From Amycolatopsis lurida (GTDB taxonomy: Bacteria; Actinomycetota; Actinomycetes; Mycobacteriales; Pseudonocardiaceae), in assembly GCF_900105055.1 (NCBI RefSeq), contig NZ_FNTA01000004.1, positions 5,983,501-6,047,500 on the forward strand: a DNA stretch of 64,000 nucleotides, written 5' to 3'. Made by a program: the position numbers and the translations under genes. Positions 39,553-48,056 of this stretch are shown here, piece after piece (the first letter of the stretch is position 1; each line of letters starts with the position of its first letter). A model generated the notes under the pieces. That model was not told the origin of the DNA. It did no database searches and was given only the letters and a program-made list of their open reading frames with translations.

Positions 39553-42225
39553 ATGGCGGAGCGCCGCCGTGCCGGCTTTGCCGTGCCATTGCGGAACCCG
39601 GAATTCCGGGCGCTTTGGGTCGCCGAGCTGTTGTCGATCGGCGGCGACCAGATTGCCCGGGTCGCGTTGTCGTTGCTGGTGTTCACGGAGACCTCGTCCG
39701 CGGCGTTGACCGCGTTGACCTACGCCTTGACCTTCATTCCATCCGTGCTCGGTGGCTTCCTGCTGTCCGGCCTCGCCGACCGCTATCCGCGGCGAGCGAT
39801 CCTGGTCGTCACCGACGTCGTTCGCGCAGTTCTCGCCGCGGCGATGGCGTTGCCTGGGCTGCCGCTGCCTGTGCTGTGGGCGTGCGTCGCCGTGCTCAGC
39901 GCCGCGGCAGGCCCGTTCAAAGCGGCGCAGTCGGCGTTGATGCCGCAGGTTCTCGGCCGGGAGGGCTTCCCAGCCGGGCTCGCGCTGCGGCAGTTCACCG
40001 GTCAGGTCGCGCAGGTGGTCGCGTTCGGATCCGGCGGGCTCGTGCTGACGCTGATCGAGCCGCATCTCGGAATGCTGGTCAACGCGGGCACCTTCGTGCT
40101 GAGCGCGCTGATCATCCTCAAAGGTGTGTCGTTGAGATCGGTCAGCCGAGCCGCCACCGAACAAGAGGAGCAGGTACACGCGCCTGCCCGAACGTGGGTT
40201 CTGCTTTACGCCTTGGTTCTGCTGGTGGGCGTCTACGTCGTGCCCGAGGGCTTGGCGGTGCCGTACGGACACGCCCTGGGAATCTCCGCCTTCGGCATCG
40301 GCCTGCTGCTCGCTGCCGACCCGCTGGGGAGCGCCATCGGTGCCTGGCTCACGACGCGGTTTCGGTTACCCGCTACGCCGCTCACCGCGCTGCTCTTCGC
40401 GGTAGTAGCCGGCGTGCCTCTCGCCGCCTGCGTCTTCGAACCAGGAGTGGTCGCTTCGATCGTCCTTTGGGCCGTGTCCGGCGCCGTCTCGACAGCCTTC
40501 CTCATCCAGGTGCAGACCGTGGTCGTCGACCTGGTGCCGGATGCCCGTCGCGGCGGAGTGATGGGCCGGATGTCGACGTGCCTTCACTGTTCGCAGGGAA
40601 TTGCGATCCTGGGCGGCGGGGTGGCCGCCCAGCAGTTCGGGCCCTTCAGGGCTGTTGCCGCAGCGGGTGCCGTCGCGATCGGCGTGGCGGCGGGAATCAG
40701 CATGCTGCGGGTCCTGACTCGCTCCCGGCAGCGAGCCGGGAGCGAGCATGGTTCAGCGAATGAGGACGCGCGAGATCACCAGTCCTTGTTGGTCATCGAC
40801 GAACCCTCCTCCCAGCGAACGGACTGCCTGGACGGCCCGCCCGCTGAGAACACCCCGACGACGGCGTCCGCCGGAGGACCGCCTGGGGACGCAAGCGACT
40901 CAAGTATGCAGGTCAGCACCTCCGATGTGGCCAGCGAAGCCCCAGGTGATACGGAACGTATTTGGAATGTCACACGGTGGAAGCTCTGGTCGCTGCGCCG
41001 GCGGGTGGTCGCCTTCGTTCTGGCGGTCGAGATCGCTGCGGTCGTCCTCACGCTTCTGCTGGACGGGTTCATGCAGGTAAGCCGATCCGATCTCTTCCGT
41101 TTCGGCGTCCTCGTGGTGCTCGGTCTCCTCGCGGCGGAGGTGACCCGGGTTGTCGAGCAGATGCGGCGCCGGTTCTCCGATACGCCGCACGTCAACATGA
41201 GCTCGGTATGGACCCTCGCGGCGGCTTTGCTGGTCACGCCGACCTTGGCGGCGGCGACTGCGGTCATCCTCTATGGGCACATGCGGTGGCGCAGCTGGCG
41301 TCGTGTGTCCGGCATGTGCCTATACCGGGTGGTGTTCAGTGCGAGCTCGGTGGTCGTCTCCTGTTGTTCGGCGATCGCACTGGCGCGCTGGCTCCCTGCT
41401 GTCCAGGCACTCGAAAACATCGACGACGGTGCACTGCTCGGGCTCGCCGTGGTGGTCGTCTGCTACTGGCTGGTGAACTCGGCTTTGGTCGGCGGCGTGA
41501 TCGCGTTGTCACCCGGCAGGCGCTCGGTCGGAGCGTTGGTCGGAAGCTGGAGCGAGAACAGCCTCGAGTTCGCGACCTTGTGTGTCGGTGTCTTGGTCAC
41601 GTTGCTGATGGTCTGGCATCCGCTCGCGTTGGTCTTCGTCATGCTGCCGCTGTACGTGCTGACCCGCAGTGTTCTCGTTCGGCAGCTCGAAGCCGCGGCG
41701 ACGACGGACAGAAAGACCGGCTTGCTCAACGCCGAGACCTGGAAGACGCTCGCGGAGAACGAGGTGGCCAAAGCTCGGCGTCACCATGCGCCGATTGGCG
41801 TGCTGATGATCGATGTCGACAAGTTCAAGTCGGTGAACGACACGTATGGGCACATCGTCGGAGACAAGGTCCTGCGCGAGATCGCGCAGGCGATCGTCGG
41901 AAACGTTCGTTCGTACGACATCGCCGCGCGATTCGGAGGAGAAGAGTTCGTCGTTCTCCTGCCGAACGCCGATACGGCGGCCTCGGTCGGTATCGCGGAT
42001 CGCGTCTGCGAAGCGATCCGCGAGATGAAGTTTGCGGACGAATTGGGTGATTTGCGACTTAGTGTCTCAATTGGAGTGGCGGCCTATCCAGAAGCGGGCG
42101 AAGCCCTCAACGATGTGCTCGTGGCGGCGGACAACGTCCTGTTCGCGGCGAAGGACGCGGGCCGCGACAGGGTTCGTTCGCTGATGCCGGACCCTCGCCG
42201 TACGGCATCCGCCAAGGCGGACTAA
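39553..42225 (+). CDS. MFS-type transporter fused to a membrane GGDEF diguanylate cyclase
   Basis: An 890-residue protein from ATG 39553 (GGGGGA about 8 bases upstream; a longer frame starts at 39475). Residues 1-400 are an MFS transporter with about 12 helices and the loop motif GLADRYPRRAIL. A Ser/Pro-rich linker of about 90 residues joins a second membrane part of about eight helices (about 485-700). A GGDEF domain follows, with GGEEF at 795-799 and an intact inhibitory site RSYD (786-789) at the usual five-residue spacing, so it should make cyclic di-GMP and be product-inhibited. The fusion is unusual. No frameshift is seen, but an internal start for the second half is possible. Confidence 0.8.
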   Translation: MAERRRAGFAVPLRNPEFRALWVAELLSIGGDQIARVALSLLVFTETSSAALTALTYALTFIPSVLGGFLLSGLADRYPRRAILVVTDVVRAVLAAAMALPGLPLPVLWACVAVLSAAAGPFKAAQSALMPQVLGREGFPAGLALRQFTGQVAQVVAFGSGGLVLTLIEPHLGMLVNAGTFVLSALIILKGVSLRSVSRAATEQEEQVHAPARTWVLLYALVLLVGVYVVPEGLAVPYGHALGISAFGIGLLLAADPLGSAIGAWLTTRFRLPATPLTALLFAVVAGVPLAACVFEPGVVASIVLWAVSGAVSTAFLIQVQTVVVDLVPDARRGGVMGRMSTCLHCSQGIAILGGGVAAQQFGPFRAVAAAGAVAIGVAAGISMLRVLTRSRQRAGSEHGSANEDARDHQSLLVIDEPSSQRTDCLDGPPAENTPTTASAGGPPGDASDSSMQVSTSDVASEAPGDTERIWNVTRWKLWSLRRRVVAFVLAVEIAAVVLTLLLDGFMQVSRSDLFRFGVLVVLGLLAAEVTRVVEQMRRRFSDTPHVNMSSVWTLAAALLVTPTLAAATAVILYGHMRWRSWRRVSGMCLYRVVFSASSVVVSCCSAIALARWLPAVQALENIDDGALLGLAVVVVCYWLVNSALVGGVIALSPGRRSVGALVGSWSENSLEFATLCVGVLVTLLMVWHPLALVFVMLPLYVLTRSVLVRQLEAAATTDRKTGLLNAETWKTLAENEVAKARRHHAPIGVLMIDVDKFKSVNDTYGHIVGDKVLREIAQAIVGNVRSYDIAARFGGEEFVVLLPNADTAASVGIADRVCEAIREMKFADELGDLRLSVSIGVAAYPEAGEALNDVLVAADNVLFAAKDAGRDRVRSLMPDPRRTASAKAD

Positions 42226-42605
42226 GCGCCTCGGCGGTCGACCTCGTCAGCTTGGCGGTCCGCTTGGTAACCCTGAGCCCACTCGGCCAGCGGCCGGATG
42301 GCGCGGAGCAGCGACCGGCCAGTCGGGGTGAGTACGTAAGAGACCGTCGCGAAGTTGCCCGATTCGGCGTGCCGCTCGATGAGCCCGTCCTCGCGAGCAC
42401 GCTGCAGGGTGTCGCTCAGCACTCGGTTCGAGAGCATGCGGTCTCGGTCGGTGCGCTTCTCGACGTCGTTGATCGAGGCCAGCAATTCCTTGAACGGCGT
42501 CTCGCCGCGGGCGAGCCCGGCCAAGACGGCGACGGTCCACCTGCCTCTCAAGAGATCCAAGGCGGTCTGGACGCTGTGCCGGTACGGAATTTCCCACCTC
42601 TCCAT
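42222..42605 (-). CDS. HxlR-family winged-helix regulator
   Basis: A 127-residue regulator. The HxlR fold is clear: ALDLLRGRWTVAVLAGLARG, then TPFKELLASINDVEKRTD, SNRVLSDTLQRAREDGLIER and a wing with VSYVLTPTGRSLL. It lies tail to tail with the MFS-GGDEF gene, overlapping its stop by 4 bp. It is divergent from the Tad operon, so the 290-bp region upstream may be shared. HxlR proteins respond to small electrophiles or redox signals in known cases; nothing specific can be inferred here. Confidence 0.9.
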   Translation of the reverse strand: MERWEIPYRHSVQTALDLLRGRWTVAVLAGLARGETPFKELLASINDVEKRTDRDRMLSNRVLSDTLQRAREDGLIERHAESGNFATVSYVLTPTGRSLLRAIRPLAEWAQGYQADRQADEVDRRGA

Positions 42606-42792
42606 ACCGACCAGCTAACACGATTCGGTACGGCTTGCGCGCGAGCAAATCTACTCATTCCTACACCCGGACGAGTGACAAAAGCCCTGATGAGCCCAGG
42701 CTCACCCGGTGTTGACCTTGCCCTCACCGGACTGGAAAGCGGTATTCCTGATTTGCCAGGAACGGACTGCCTGGCGACGCAGGAGAAAGAAA

Positions 42793-42864
42793 CGAAGGCC
42801 GGCTGGACAAACCTCCCCGCTCGAGGAACTCGCAAGCGCCTCGGGCAGCTCCAGCCGGCCTTCG
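42793..42864 (+). promoter_or_regulatory. 15-bp perfect inverted repeat upstream of the Tad operon
   Basis: CGAAGGCCGGCTGGA (42793-42807) and TCCAGCCGGCCTTCG (42850-42864) are exact reverse complements around a 42-base loop. The loop itself can form a smaller stem (CTCGAGG/CCTCGGG). The structure ends 17 bases before the GGAGGGAGG ribosome site of the first small gene. It may be a leader-RNA switch, an attenuator or a terminator for transcription entering from upstream. No U-run follows. Confidence 0.55.
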
Positions 42865-42893
42865 CCTTCAGAAGGTTCACGGAGGGAGGCCGG

Positions 42894-43058
42894 ATGTCAG
42901 CCGAATACATTCTCGCCTGCGGTGATCGAACGAAGGTCCCCGCAGGCGAAGACGACGAACTATTGAGCCGATACGTCTGGTGCGACGAGTGCCGGATCTG
43001 GCGACGCGTTATCGAGCAAGTGGATCCCGCCGATCTGGATGCCGAGGTCGGAGGATGA
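42894..43058 (+). CDS. small CxxC protein, first gene of the Tad operon
   Basis: A 54-residue protein from ATG 42894, with a near-perfect ribosome site GGAGGGAGG 4 bases upstream. It contains YVWCDECRIWRRVIEQ, a CxxC pair, with another Cys in EYILACGD, and an acidic tail. A small zinc-binding fold is possible. Its stop overlaps the ATG of the SAF-domain gene. Function is unknown; its placement at the head of the operon suggests a regulatory or assembly role. Confidence 0.6.
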   Translation: MSAEYILACGDRTKVPAGEDDELLSRYVWCDECRIWRRVIEQVDPADLDAEVGG

Positions 43059-43714
43059 CCGTCACCGATCTCACCGAGCGCTTGAGGAAGGCTCGACGAC
43101 GCTTGTCGGATCCGGAGCCGCCGTCGAAGACTTCGCTGCGCTGGCTGAACCTCGCGACGGTGGTCGTCGCGATGGTATTCGCCCTGCTCATCATCCATCT
43201 TTTCGCGGTCCTCAGTGATAGGACGGTGCCCGCGCTTGTGCTGGCCAGGGACGTCGGCGCAAGTCAGCCGTTCGTCGAATCAGACCTGGCCACTGTCGAC
43301 CTGGTCCCTGACCACGACGTCCGCTTCATCCGTGCGTCCGACCGAGCCGCTGTCATCGGCCGCGCGCCCGCTGTCGGCCTTCAGAAGGGGACACTCCTCG
43401 CCGCAGCCAGCCTCATACCGGAGGGCGTGCCGGGACCTGCGTTTCAGGTGGTCGGCCTGCGAGTGGAAGCAGGCCACCGCCCGAGCCAGCCTCTTTGGCC
43501 GCATGCGCGGGTCTGTGTGTCGCCCCTGCCGCAAGCGCTGCCCTGTGACTCGTTCCCGCCAGTGGGAAGCGTATTCGTCGCCCAAGTCGCTGGAGTCGGA
43601 CTACCTGACTCTGACGGGACGGTCGTGGTCGACGTGATCGTCGATCCTGAACACATCGGTCCGGCTCTGACCGCTGCAAGCGGGTCCGTGATCATCAGCC
43701 TCAGGGGAGCGTGA
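43055..43714 (+). CDS. SAF-domain (CpaB/RcpC-like) pilus assembly protein
   Basis: A 219-residue bitopic protein. An N-terminal transmembrane helix (LNLATVVVAMVFALLIIHLF, about residues 31-50) is followed by an extracytoplasmic SAF domain starting at PALVLARDVGASQPFVESDL, with the typical DLVP and IGRAPAVGLQKGTLLAAASL. CpaB/RcpC proteins belong to Tad pilus systems and are thought to act at the cell surface. A second SAF protein is encoded at 45172. The overlap with the small CxxC gene shows operon structure. Confidence 0.8.
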   Translation: MTVTDLTERLRKARRRLSDPEPPSKTSLRWLNLATVVVAMVFALLIIHLFAVLSDRTVPALVLARDVGASQPFVESDLATVDLVPDHDVRFIRASDRAAVIGRAPAVGLQKGTLLAAASLIPEGVPGPAFQVVGLRVEAGHRPSQPLWPHARVCVSPLPQALPCDSFPPVGSVFVAQVAGVGLPDSDGTVVVDVIVDPEHIGPALTAASGSVIISLRGA

Positions 43715-43715
43715 A

Positions 43716-44288
43716 ATGAAGTCCAAGCTCTTGATCGCCGTGTTCATCGCGGCCACCACGGCCGCGTGCAGCGAGAGTGGAGATACGCCCTCGAGCGCGC
43801 CTGCCGTACCTCCCGTATCCCCGACCTCAAGCCTTGCCCCGACAGCTGAGGACGTGGCGAAGCAGAAAGCACTCGAGGCTTACGAAGGCTACTGGCGTGT
43901 CAGCACCGCTGCGGAGAAGGCGCCGCGGGCGAAGGACTGGCGTTCAGCGCTGGGCGAGTATCTCGTCGACCCGGAGTTGACGCGTCACCTCGCGGAAATC
44001 CAGAACCTGGCCTCCGTGCCGTCACATATGGACGGTGACTACCGGCGTACCCCAGTGGTGACCGCGGTGTCGCTCGACGAGCGCGACCCACGGATCAAGA
44101 TCACCGACTGCCTGGATCGGACGGGACTCCATCTGATCAGCGACAAGCCGGGCGAGCAAGGGCGGGTTCTCGACAACCCGGATCAGCCGCGGCGGTACGA
44201 GTTTCGTGTCGAGGTCGTCCGGTACGCCAGTCTGAACGACCGGTGGCTGGTCCAGGTCGTCGAAGCCACCTTGGACAAGCCATGCTGA
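43716..44288 (+). CDS. secreted lipoprotein
   Basis: A 190-residue protein with a lipoprotein signal: LLIAVFIAATTAAC gives a lipobox ending at Cys18. A Pro/Ser/Thr-rich linker and a folded domain follow (EAYEGYWRVSTAAEKAPRAK, then KITDCLDRTGLHLI), with probable disulphide cysteines at 137 region and the C-terminus. The domain looks NTF2-like, as in many actinobacterial lipoproteins. It lies between the SAF gene and a secreted-protein gene in the Tad operon and may be an accessory surface factor. Confidence 0.75.
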   Translation: MKSKLLIAVFIAATTAACSESGDTPSSAPAVPPVSPTSSLAPTAEDVAKQKALEAYEGYWRVSTAAEKAPRAKDWRSALGEYLVDPELTRHLAEIQNLASVPSHMDGDYRRTPVVTAVSLDERDPRIKITDCLDRTGLHLISDKPGEQGRVLDNPDQPRRYEFRVEVVRYASLNDRWLVQVVEATLDKPC

Positions 44289-45175
44289 CGAAGGCGATCG
44301 GCTCAGCTCTACTGGTGACCGCGATGGTCAGCCCGACTCCGGCGTGGGCCAGCCCAGCGCCAGGCCCAGGTGGTTGCCAATCTTCGGGGGTGCGCGGGAC
44401 CTGCTGGGTCGGTGCGACGGACCCCGGTCGGCCGGACCGCGAAGGCGGCCAGCCGGGAGCAGGACCAGCAAACCAGGCAAAGCGTGCCGGACCTGCTCCG
44501 CAGTGCCTTCCGATGGAAATCCCCCAGCCGGCGAGCGGTGACCCGATGTGGGCGGGGAAGGACGCGTCGAAGGGGCGGTTGGTCGTGATGATCTGCGGCG
44601 TCGGCGGGCCAGGTGGTGGATATCCCGGCGACGCGCGTGTGGCTTACGTGCCCAATGGAGTCGCGGCGCCGGCCGTCCCGCAGGTTTCGCCGGCCGAACT
44701 CGCGCGGCAGGCCATCGACCAGATGGAGCTTTCCGCGCCCGACATCAGGCTGGCGCCGTCCGCCGACTCCCCGCACGGAGCCACGATCGGCTTTCCCGTG
44801 TGGATGTGGAGCGCGCGAAGTGAGGCCACCACCGGCCCGGTCACTCGGACGGCCACCGCTGGGACCGTGAGCGTGACGGCTACCGCCAAGCTCGCTCGGG
44901 TCACGTGGTCGATGGGTGACGGAGCAACGAAAGCTTGCGCTGGACTGGGCACGCCGTTCACCGAAGACAGGGCTGGCCTCGCGTCTCCTGATTGCGGGCA
45001 CGTCTACTTGACAAAGGCCCCGTCCGGTGCCTTCCCCATCGCGGCGACCGGGCACTGGGAGATCAGCTGGTCCGGCGGCGGGATGTCCGATTCCGAGGTG
45101 ATGGATCTCACTTCGAATGCTCGGCTGCCCGTCCGCGAAATTCGCACGCTGAACTCCGGGGGAGGACGGCCATGA
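44282..45175 (+). CDS. secreted hypothetical protein of the Tad operon
   Basis: A 297-residue protein starting at ATG 44282, inside the end of the lipoprotein gene. The signal peptide (AIGSALLVTAMVSPTPAWAS) has a likely cleavage after AWA. The mature part has a Gly/Pro-rich start, a middle with EIPQPASGDPMWAG and a beta-rich C-terminal half (TVSVTATAKLARVTWSMGDG, GHWEISWSGGGMSD) that resembles PKD/Ig-like folds. Proteins of this type occur beside SAF- and Tad-like genes in Streptomyces and relatives. The role is unknown but must be extracellular. Confidence 0.7.
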   Translation: MLTKAIGSALLVTAMVSPTPAWASPAPGPGGCQSSGVRGTCWVGATDPGRPDREGGQPGAGPANQAKRAGPAPQCLPMEIPQPASGDPMWAGKDASKGRLVVMICGVGGPGGGYPGDARVAYVPNGVAAPAVPQVSPAELARQAIDQMELSAPDIRLAPSADSPHGATIGFPVWMWSARSEATTGPVTRTATAGTVSVTATAKLARVTWSMGDGATKACAGLGTPFTEDRAGLASPDCGHVYLTKAPSGAFPIAATGHWEISWSGGGMSDSEVMDLTSNARLPVREIRTLNSGGGRP

Positions 45176-45813
45176 ACGACTCGACTCAACCTGAAAGGCC
45201 GCCACTCGCACCGGAGGTTCGGCCACTTCGGCGGCGACCGTCAAAGCTTCTGATCCTCATGGGCCTTGTGCTGGCGGCGCCGTGCGCGACTGGGACGGTG
45301 TTCATCTACCGGAACGTCGACACGACGATCGCCGCGGTCGGTGTCGCCGCTCCGGTCCGGTACGGGCAGGTCGTGCTCGACAGCTCCGTGCGCGAGGTCC
45401 AGGTACGACCCGATCCCGGCGTCACGCCGGTGCTGTGGAAGGACCGTTCGCAGCTCATCGGCCGGAAGGCCACCACGAATCTCTGGCCTGGGAGCGTCTT
45501 GACCGCGCAGGTGGTCGGAGAAGAGCTCCCTCCCAGACCTGGAGAGCAGCTGCTGGGTATCGCGGTCAAGCCGGCTCAGCTGCCGGCGACGCCGCTGGAA
45601 CCGCTGAAGCCGGTCCTACTCGTTCCTTCGGGCTTGGGCGGCACAGCCGTCGAAACCTGGGAACCGGTGCACGGGACGGTGATCCGCGTAGGGGAGCGAG
45701 ATCAGACCGGGCTCCGCGTTGTCGATGTCGTCGTGGCTGAGCACCAGGGCCCGAAGCTCGCGACCAAGGGATCCGTGGGCACGGTCGCGATCGTTCTGTT
45801 GCCGGGGAGTTGA
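45172..45813 (+). CDS. second SAF-domain (CpaB-like) protein
   Basis: A 213-residue bitopic protein from ATG 45172 (ATGA overlap). It has a Pro-rich cytoplasmic start, a transmembrane helix (LLILMGLVLAAPCATGTVFI, about residues 25-44) and an external SAF-type domain with VGVAAPVRYGQVVLDSSVRE, GRKATTNLWPGSVLTAQVVG and LLGIAVKPAQLPATPL. It pairs with the SAF protein at 43055; two such proteins in one Tad operon suggest a hetero-oligomeric surface component, which is inference. Confidence 0.75.
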   Translation: MNDSTQPERPPLAPEVRPLRRRPSKLLILMGLVLAAPCATGTVFIYRNVDTTIAAVGVAAPVRYGQVVLDSSVREVQVRPDPGVTPVLWKDRSQLIGRKATTNLWPGSVLTAQVVGEELPPRPGEQLLGIAVKPAQLPATPLEPLKPVLLVPSGLGGTAVETWEPVHGTVIRVGERDQTGLRVVDVVVAEHQGPKLATKGSVGTVAIVLLPGS

Positions 45814-45820
45814 GCGAACC

Positions 45821-46726
45821 ATGCTGATCACTTTTACTTCTCTACGTGGAAGTCCGGGAACGTCGGCCGCGACGCTGGCCTTGACGTGGTCCTGGCCGCG
45901 CCACGCCGTCGCTGCCGAGTGTGATCCGTCCGGCGGCCAGGCGCTCGCGGTGTTCGACCCGGGCAGTTCCATGGGGCACCGAGGGATGTTCGAGGCGATG
46001 CTGGCCGCGCGGACGATGCCGTTGCCGCAGGCGTTGTGGCAACAGGCGATCACGCTGCCGGACGGCACCGGACGACACTTTCTCCTGCCTGGGCCGCAGA
46101 CGACCCGGATCGCGGAAAGCCTGCAATGGCAACGGCTGGCGCTGGCTTTCCGGACCTGGGAATCGGTCGACGTCCTGGCGGACTGCGGTCGACTTCGTTC
46201 CCGCGGCATGCCGCACGCTATCCTGGGGAACGCTGACTTGACGGTGCTGGTCGTACGCAACGACCGGCATTCGCTCCGGGCTCTGTCGTCCTCTGTGGAC
46301 TTGATTCGCGAGGAGATCGGCCTACTCGGTAGCGCGGACGACGGCTTGGTGGTCGTTGTGGCGTCTACTCCCGCTGGGGCCCAACGTTTTCCGGTCAAGG
46401 AGGTCGAGAGGCAGTTCGCGAAGCTCGGTCTGCCGGTTATCGGTGAGATGCCGTGGGATCCCTCCGCTGCCACGCAGTTCACGGACACCTTCAAGCCGGG
46501 CAAACGCTTCGAGACCTCACCAATGCTTGAAGCCTCCCGGAAGCTCGGGTTCGAAATCGGGAAGCGAGCCTTCACCCGGTCGCGAAGGCTTCGAGGGCGG
46601 GCGATCCCAGAGCAGGCCCCTGCCAGACAAGAGAGGCCACGACGTGAACTTGTGAGGAGGCCGCCACCACCCTCGATTCCGCGGCCTGCCGCGTCTGCTG
46701 GGGGAGGGGACCGCCATGGTGGTTGA
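45821..46726 (+). CDS. TadZ/CpaE-like ParA/MinD-family protein with degenerate P-loop
   Basis: A 301-residue MinD-like protein. The N-terminus MLITFTSLRGSPGTSAATLA aligns with the ParA/MinD start, but the P-loop lacks the conserved lysines (GSPGTSAAT), so ATP binding may be weak or lost. Other MinD-like parts remain (VAAECDPSGG, VDVLADCGRLR, LTVLVVRNDRHSLRALSSSV, LPVIGEMPWDPSAA). TadZ/CpaE proteins place the pilus machine in the cell, and some are atypical ATPases. The C-terminal 50 residues are basic and Pro-rich. It overlaps the secretion-ATPase gene by 11 bp. Confidence 0.75.
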   Translation: MLITFTSLRGSPGTSAATLALTWSWPRHAVAAECDPSGGQALAVFDPGSSMGHRGMFEAMLAARTMPLPQALWQQAITLPDGTGRHFLLPGPQTTRIAESLQWQRLALAFRTWESVDVLADCGRLRSRGMPHAILGNADLTVLVVRNDRHSLRALSSSVDLIREEIGLLGSADDGLVVVVASTPAGAQRFPVKEVERQFAKLGLPVIGEMPWDPSAATQFTDTFKPGKRFETSPMLEASRKLGFEIGKRAFTRSRRLRGRAIPEQAPARQERPRRELVRRPPPPSIPRPAASAGGGDRHGG

Positions 46727-48056
46727 GCAGGATTTTGCAGGGGCTGACGAGCTCGTCGATCGTGTCCAACAGGCACTCGCGAAGCAGGTCGAGGAAGAGA
46801 TGGCACGCTACAGCGAGCCGGAATGGCAAGGTGTCGAGCGCGCGCTGGCCGGAAAGCTGATTGACGAGGTCCTCTCGGCCGCGATCAAGGAGTGGGCTGG
46901 CCGGGGCAGGCCGTTCCTTGACCCTGGCAAGGAGTGGTTCGTCAAACAGGCCGTGATGGCCGAGATGTTCGGCTTGGGACGGTTGGAACCGCTGCTGGCG
47001 GACGAAGGCGTCGAAAACATCGACATCATCGGCAACGAGCCCGCCTGGCTGTCCTATGCGGACGGCACCGTCATGCGCGCACCCCGGATCGCACCAACCG
47101 ATGAAGCCTTACTTCGTTGGCTGCAACGCCTGGCCGCCCGCCACGGCCGGACCGAGCGCTCCATCAACAGCACGTCACCGCTGCTCAACATGGAACTACC
47201 GGGAGGGGAGCGCCTGGCCGCGACCATCGAAGTCAGCGACCGCCCGCACGTTTCCATCCGACGGCACCGCTTGTCCAAGACAGGGCTGGCAGACCTCCGC
47301 GAACGGGGGATGATCTCGACCGCGCAGCTCGCGCTCTTCCGCGCGGCGGTGCGCGCGGAGAAGAACATAGTCGTCTGTGGCAGGCAACGGGCGGGAAAGA
47401 CGACGCTCCTGCGTGCCCTCTGCTGGGAGATTCCCCCGGACGAACGATTCGCGACGTTGGAGACCGAGTTCGAACTCGGCCTGCATCGGCATCGCGATCG
47501 CTTTCCTGCCGTGGTCGCGTTCGAGGAACGGGTCGGCAATTCGGAGCGGTCTGGCAGCACCGTCACGGACCTGTCGCACTTGGTTTGGCAGTCGCTTCGC
47601 ATGCACACCACGCGTACGATCGTCGGAGAGGTCCGCGGACGCGAGATCATTCCGATGCTGGACGCGCTTTCGACGGGCGGGTCGGGCTCGCTCTCCACCC
47701 TGCATGCCCGCAACGCGGGGGATGCCATCAATCGGATGGCCCGCCTCTGCCTTGAGGGGAACTCGGCGTGGACCCCTGAGCTGGCGCACGAAACCGTTGC
47801 GCACGCGATCGATCTCATCGTGCACGTCGAGCTCGTCACCGACGGAAGCAGTCTCGATCGCTACGTGGCCGAGATCGTCTCCGTCGAGGCCGGTGAGTAC
47901 GGGCGACCCGCGCGGACCTACCTCTTCCAACGTGTTGCCGGTCGTCGCTCGGTGCCTACCGGCAACCTGCCGACCGACATCGAGGACTACGAGCGCGCCG
48001 GATTCGACCGGAACTGGCTGACCTGCGGCAACGATGGGGAGTGGGTCCATGCCTGA
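46716..48056 (+). CDS. TadA/CpaF-type secretion ATPase
   Basis: A 446-residue type II/IV secretion ATPase that drives Flp/Tad pilus assembly. The P-loop is GRQRAGKT (222-229), with Lys228. The Asp box region is ATLETEFELGLHRH, and the later motifs are RTIVGEVRGREIIPMLDALS and GGSGSLSTLHARNAGDAINR, all typical of CpaF. An N-terminal helical domain contains MFGLGRLEPLLADEGVENID. It lies immediately upstream of the TadB- and TadC-like genes, giving the canonical A-B-C order. Confidence 0.92.
   Translation: MVVEQDFAGADELVDRVQQALAKQVEEEMARYSEPEWQGVERALAGKLIDEVLSAAIKEWAGRGRPFLDPGKEWFVKQAVMAEMFGLGRLEPLLADEGVENIDIIGNEPAWLSYADGTVMRAPRIAPTDEALLRWLQRLAARHGRTERSINSTSPLLNMELPGGERLAATIEVSDRPHVSIRRHRLSKTGLADLRERGMISTAQLALFRAAVRAEKNIVVCGRQRAGKTTLLRALCWEIPPDERFATLETEFELGLHRHRDRFPAVVAFEERVGNSERSGSTVTDLSHLVWQSLRMHTTRTIVGEVRGREIIPMLDALSTGGSGSLSTLHARNAGDAINRMARLCLEGNSAWTPELAHETVAHAIDLIVHVELVTDGSSLDRYVAEIVSVEAGEYGRPARTYLFQRVAGRRSVPTGNLPTDIEDYERAGFDRNWLTCGNDGEWVHA

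Noticed and set aside
42793..42864. cyclic di-GMP riboswitch upstream of the pilus operon
   Set aside because: It was tempting given the GGDEF gene nearby, but the conserved GEMM sequence blocks are not present. It is kept only as an unclassified hairpin.
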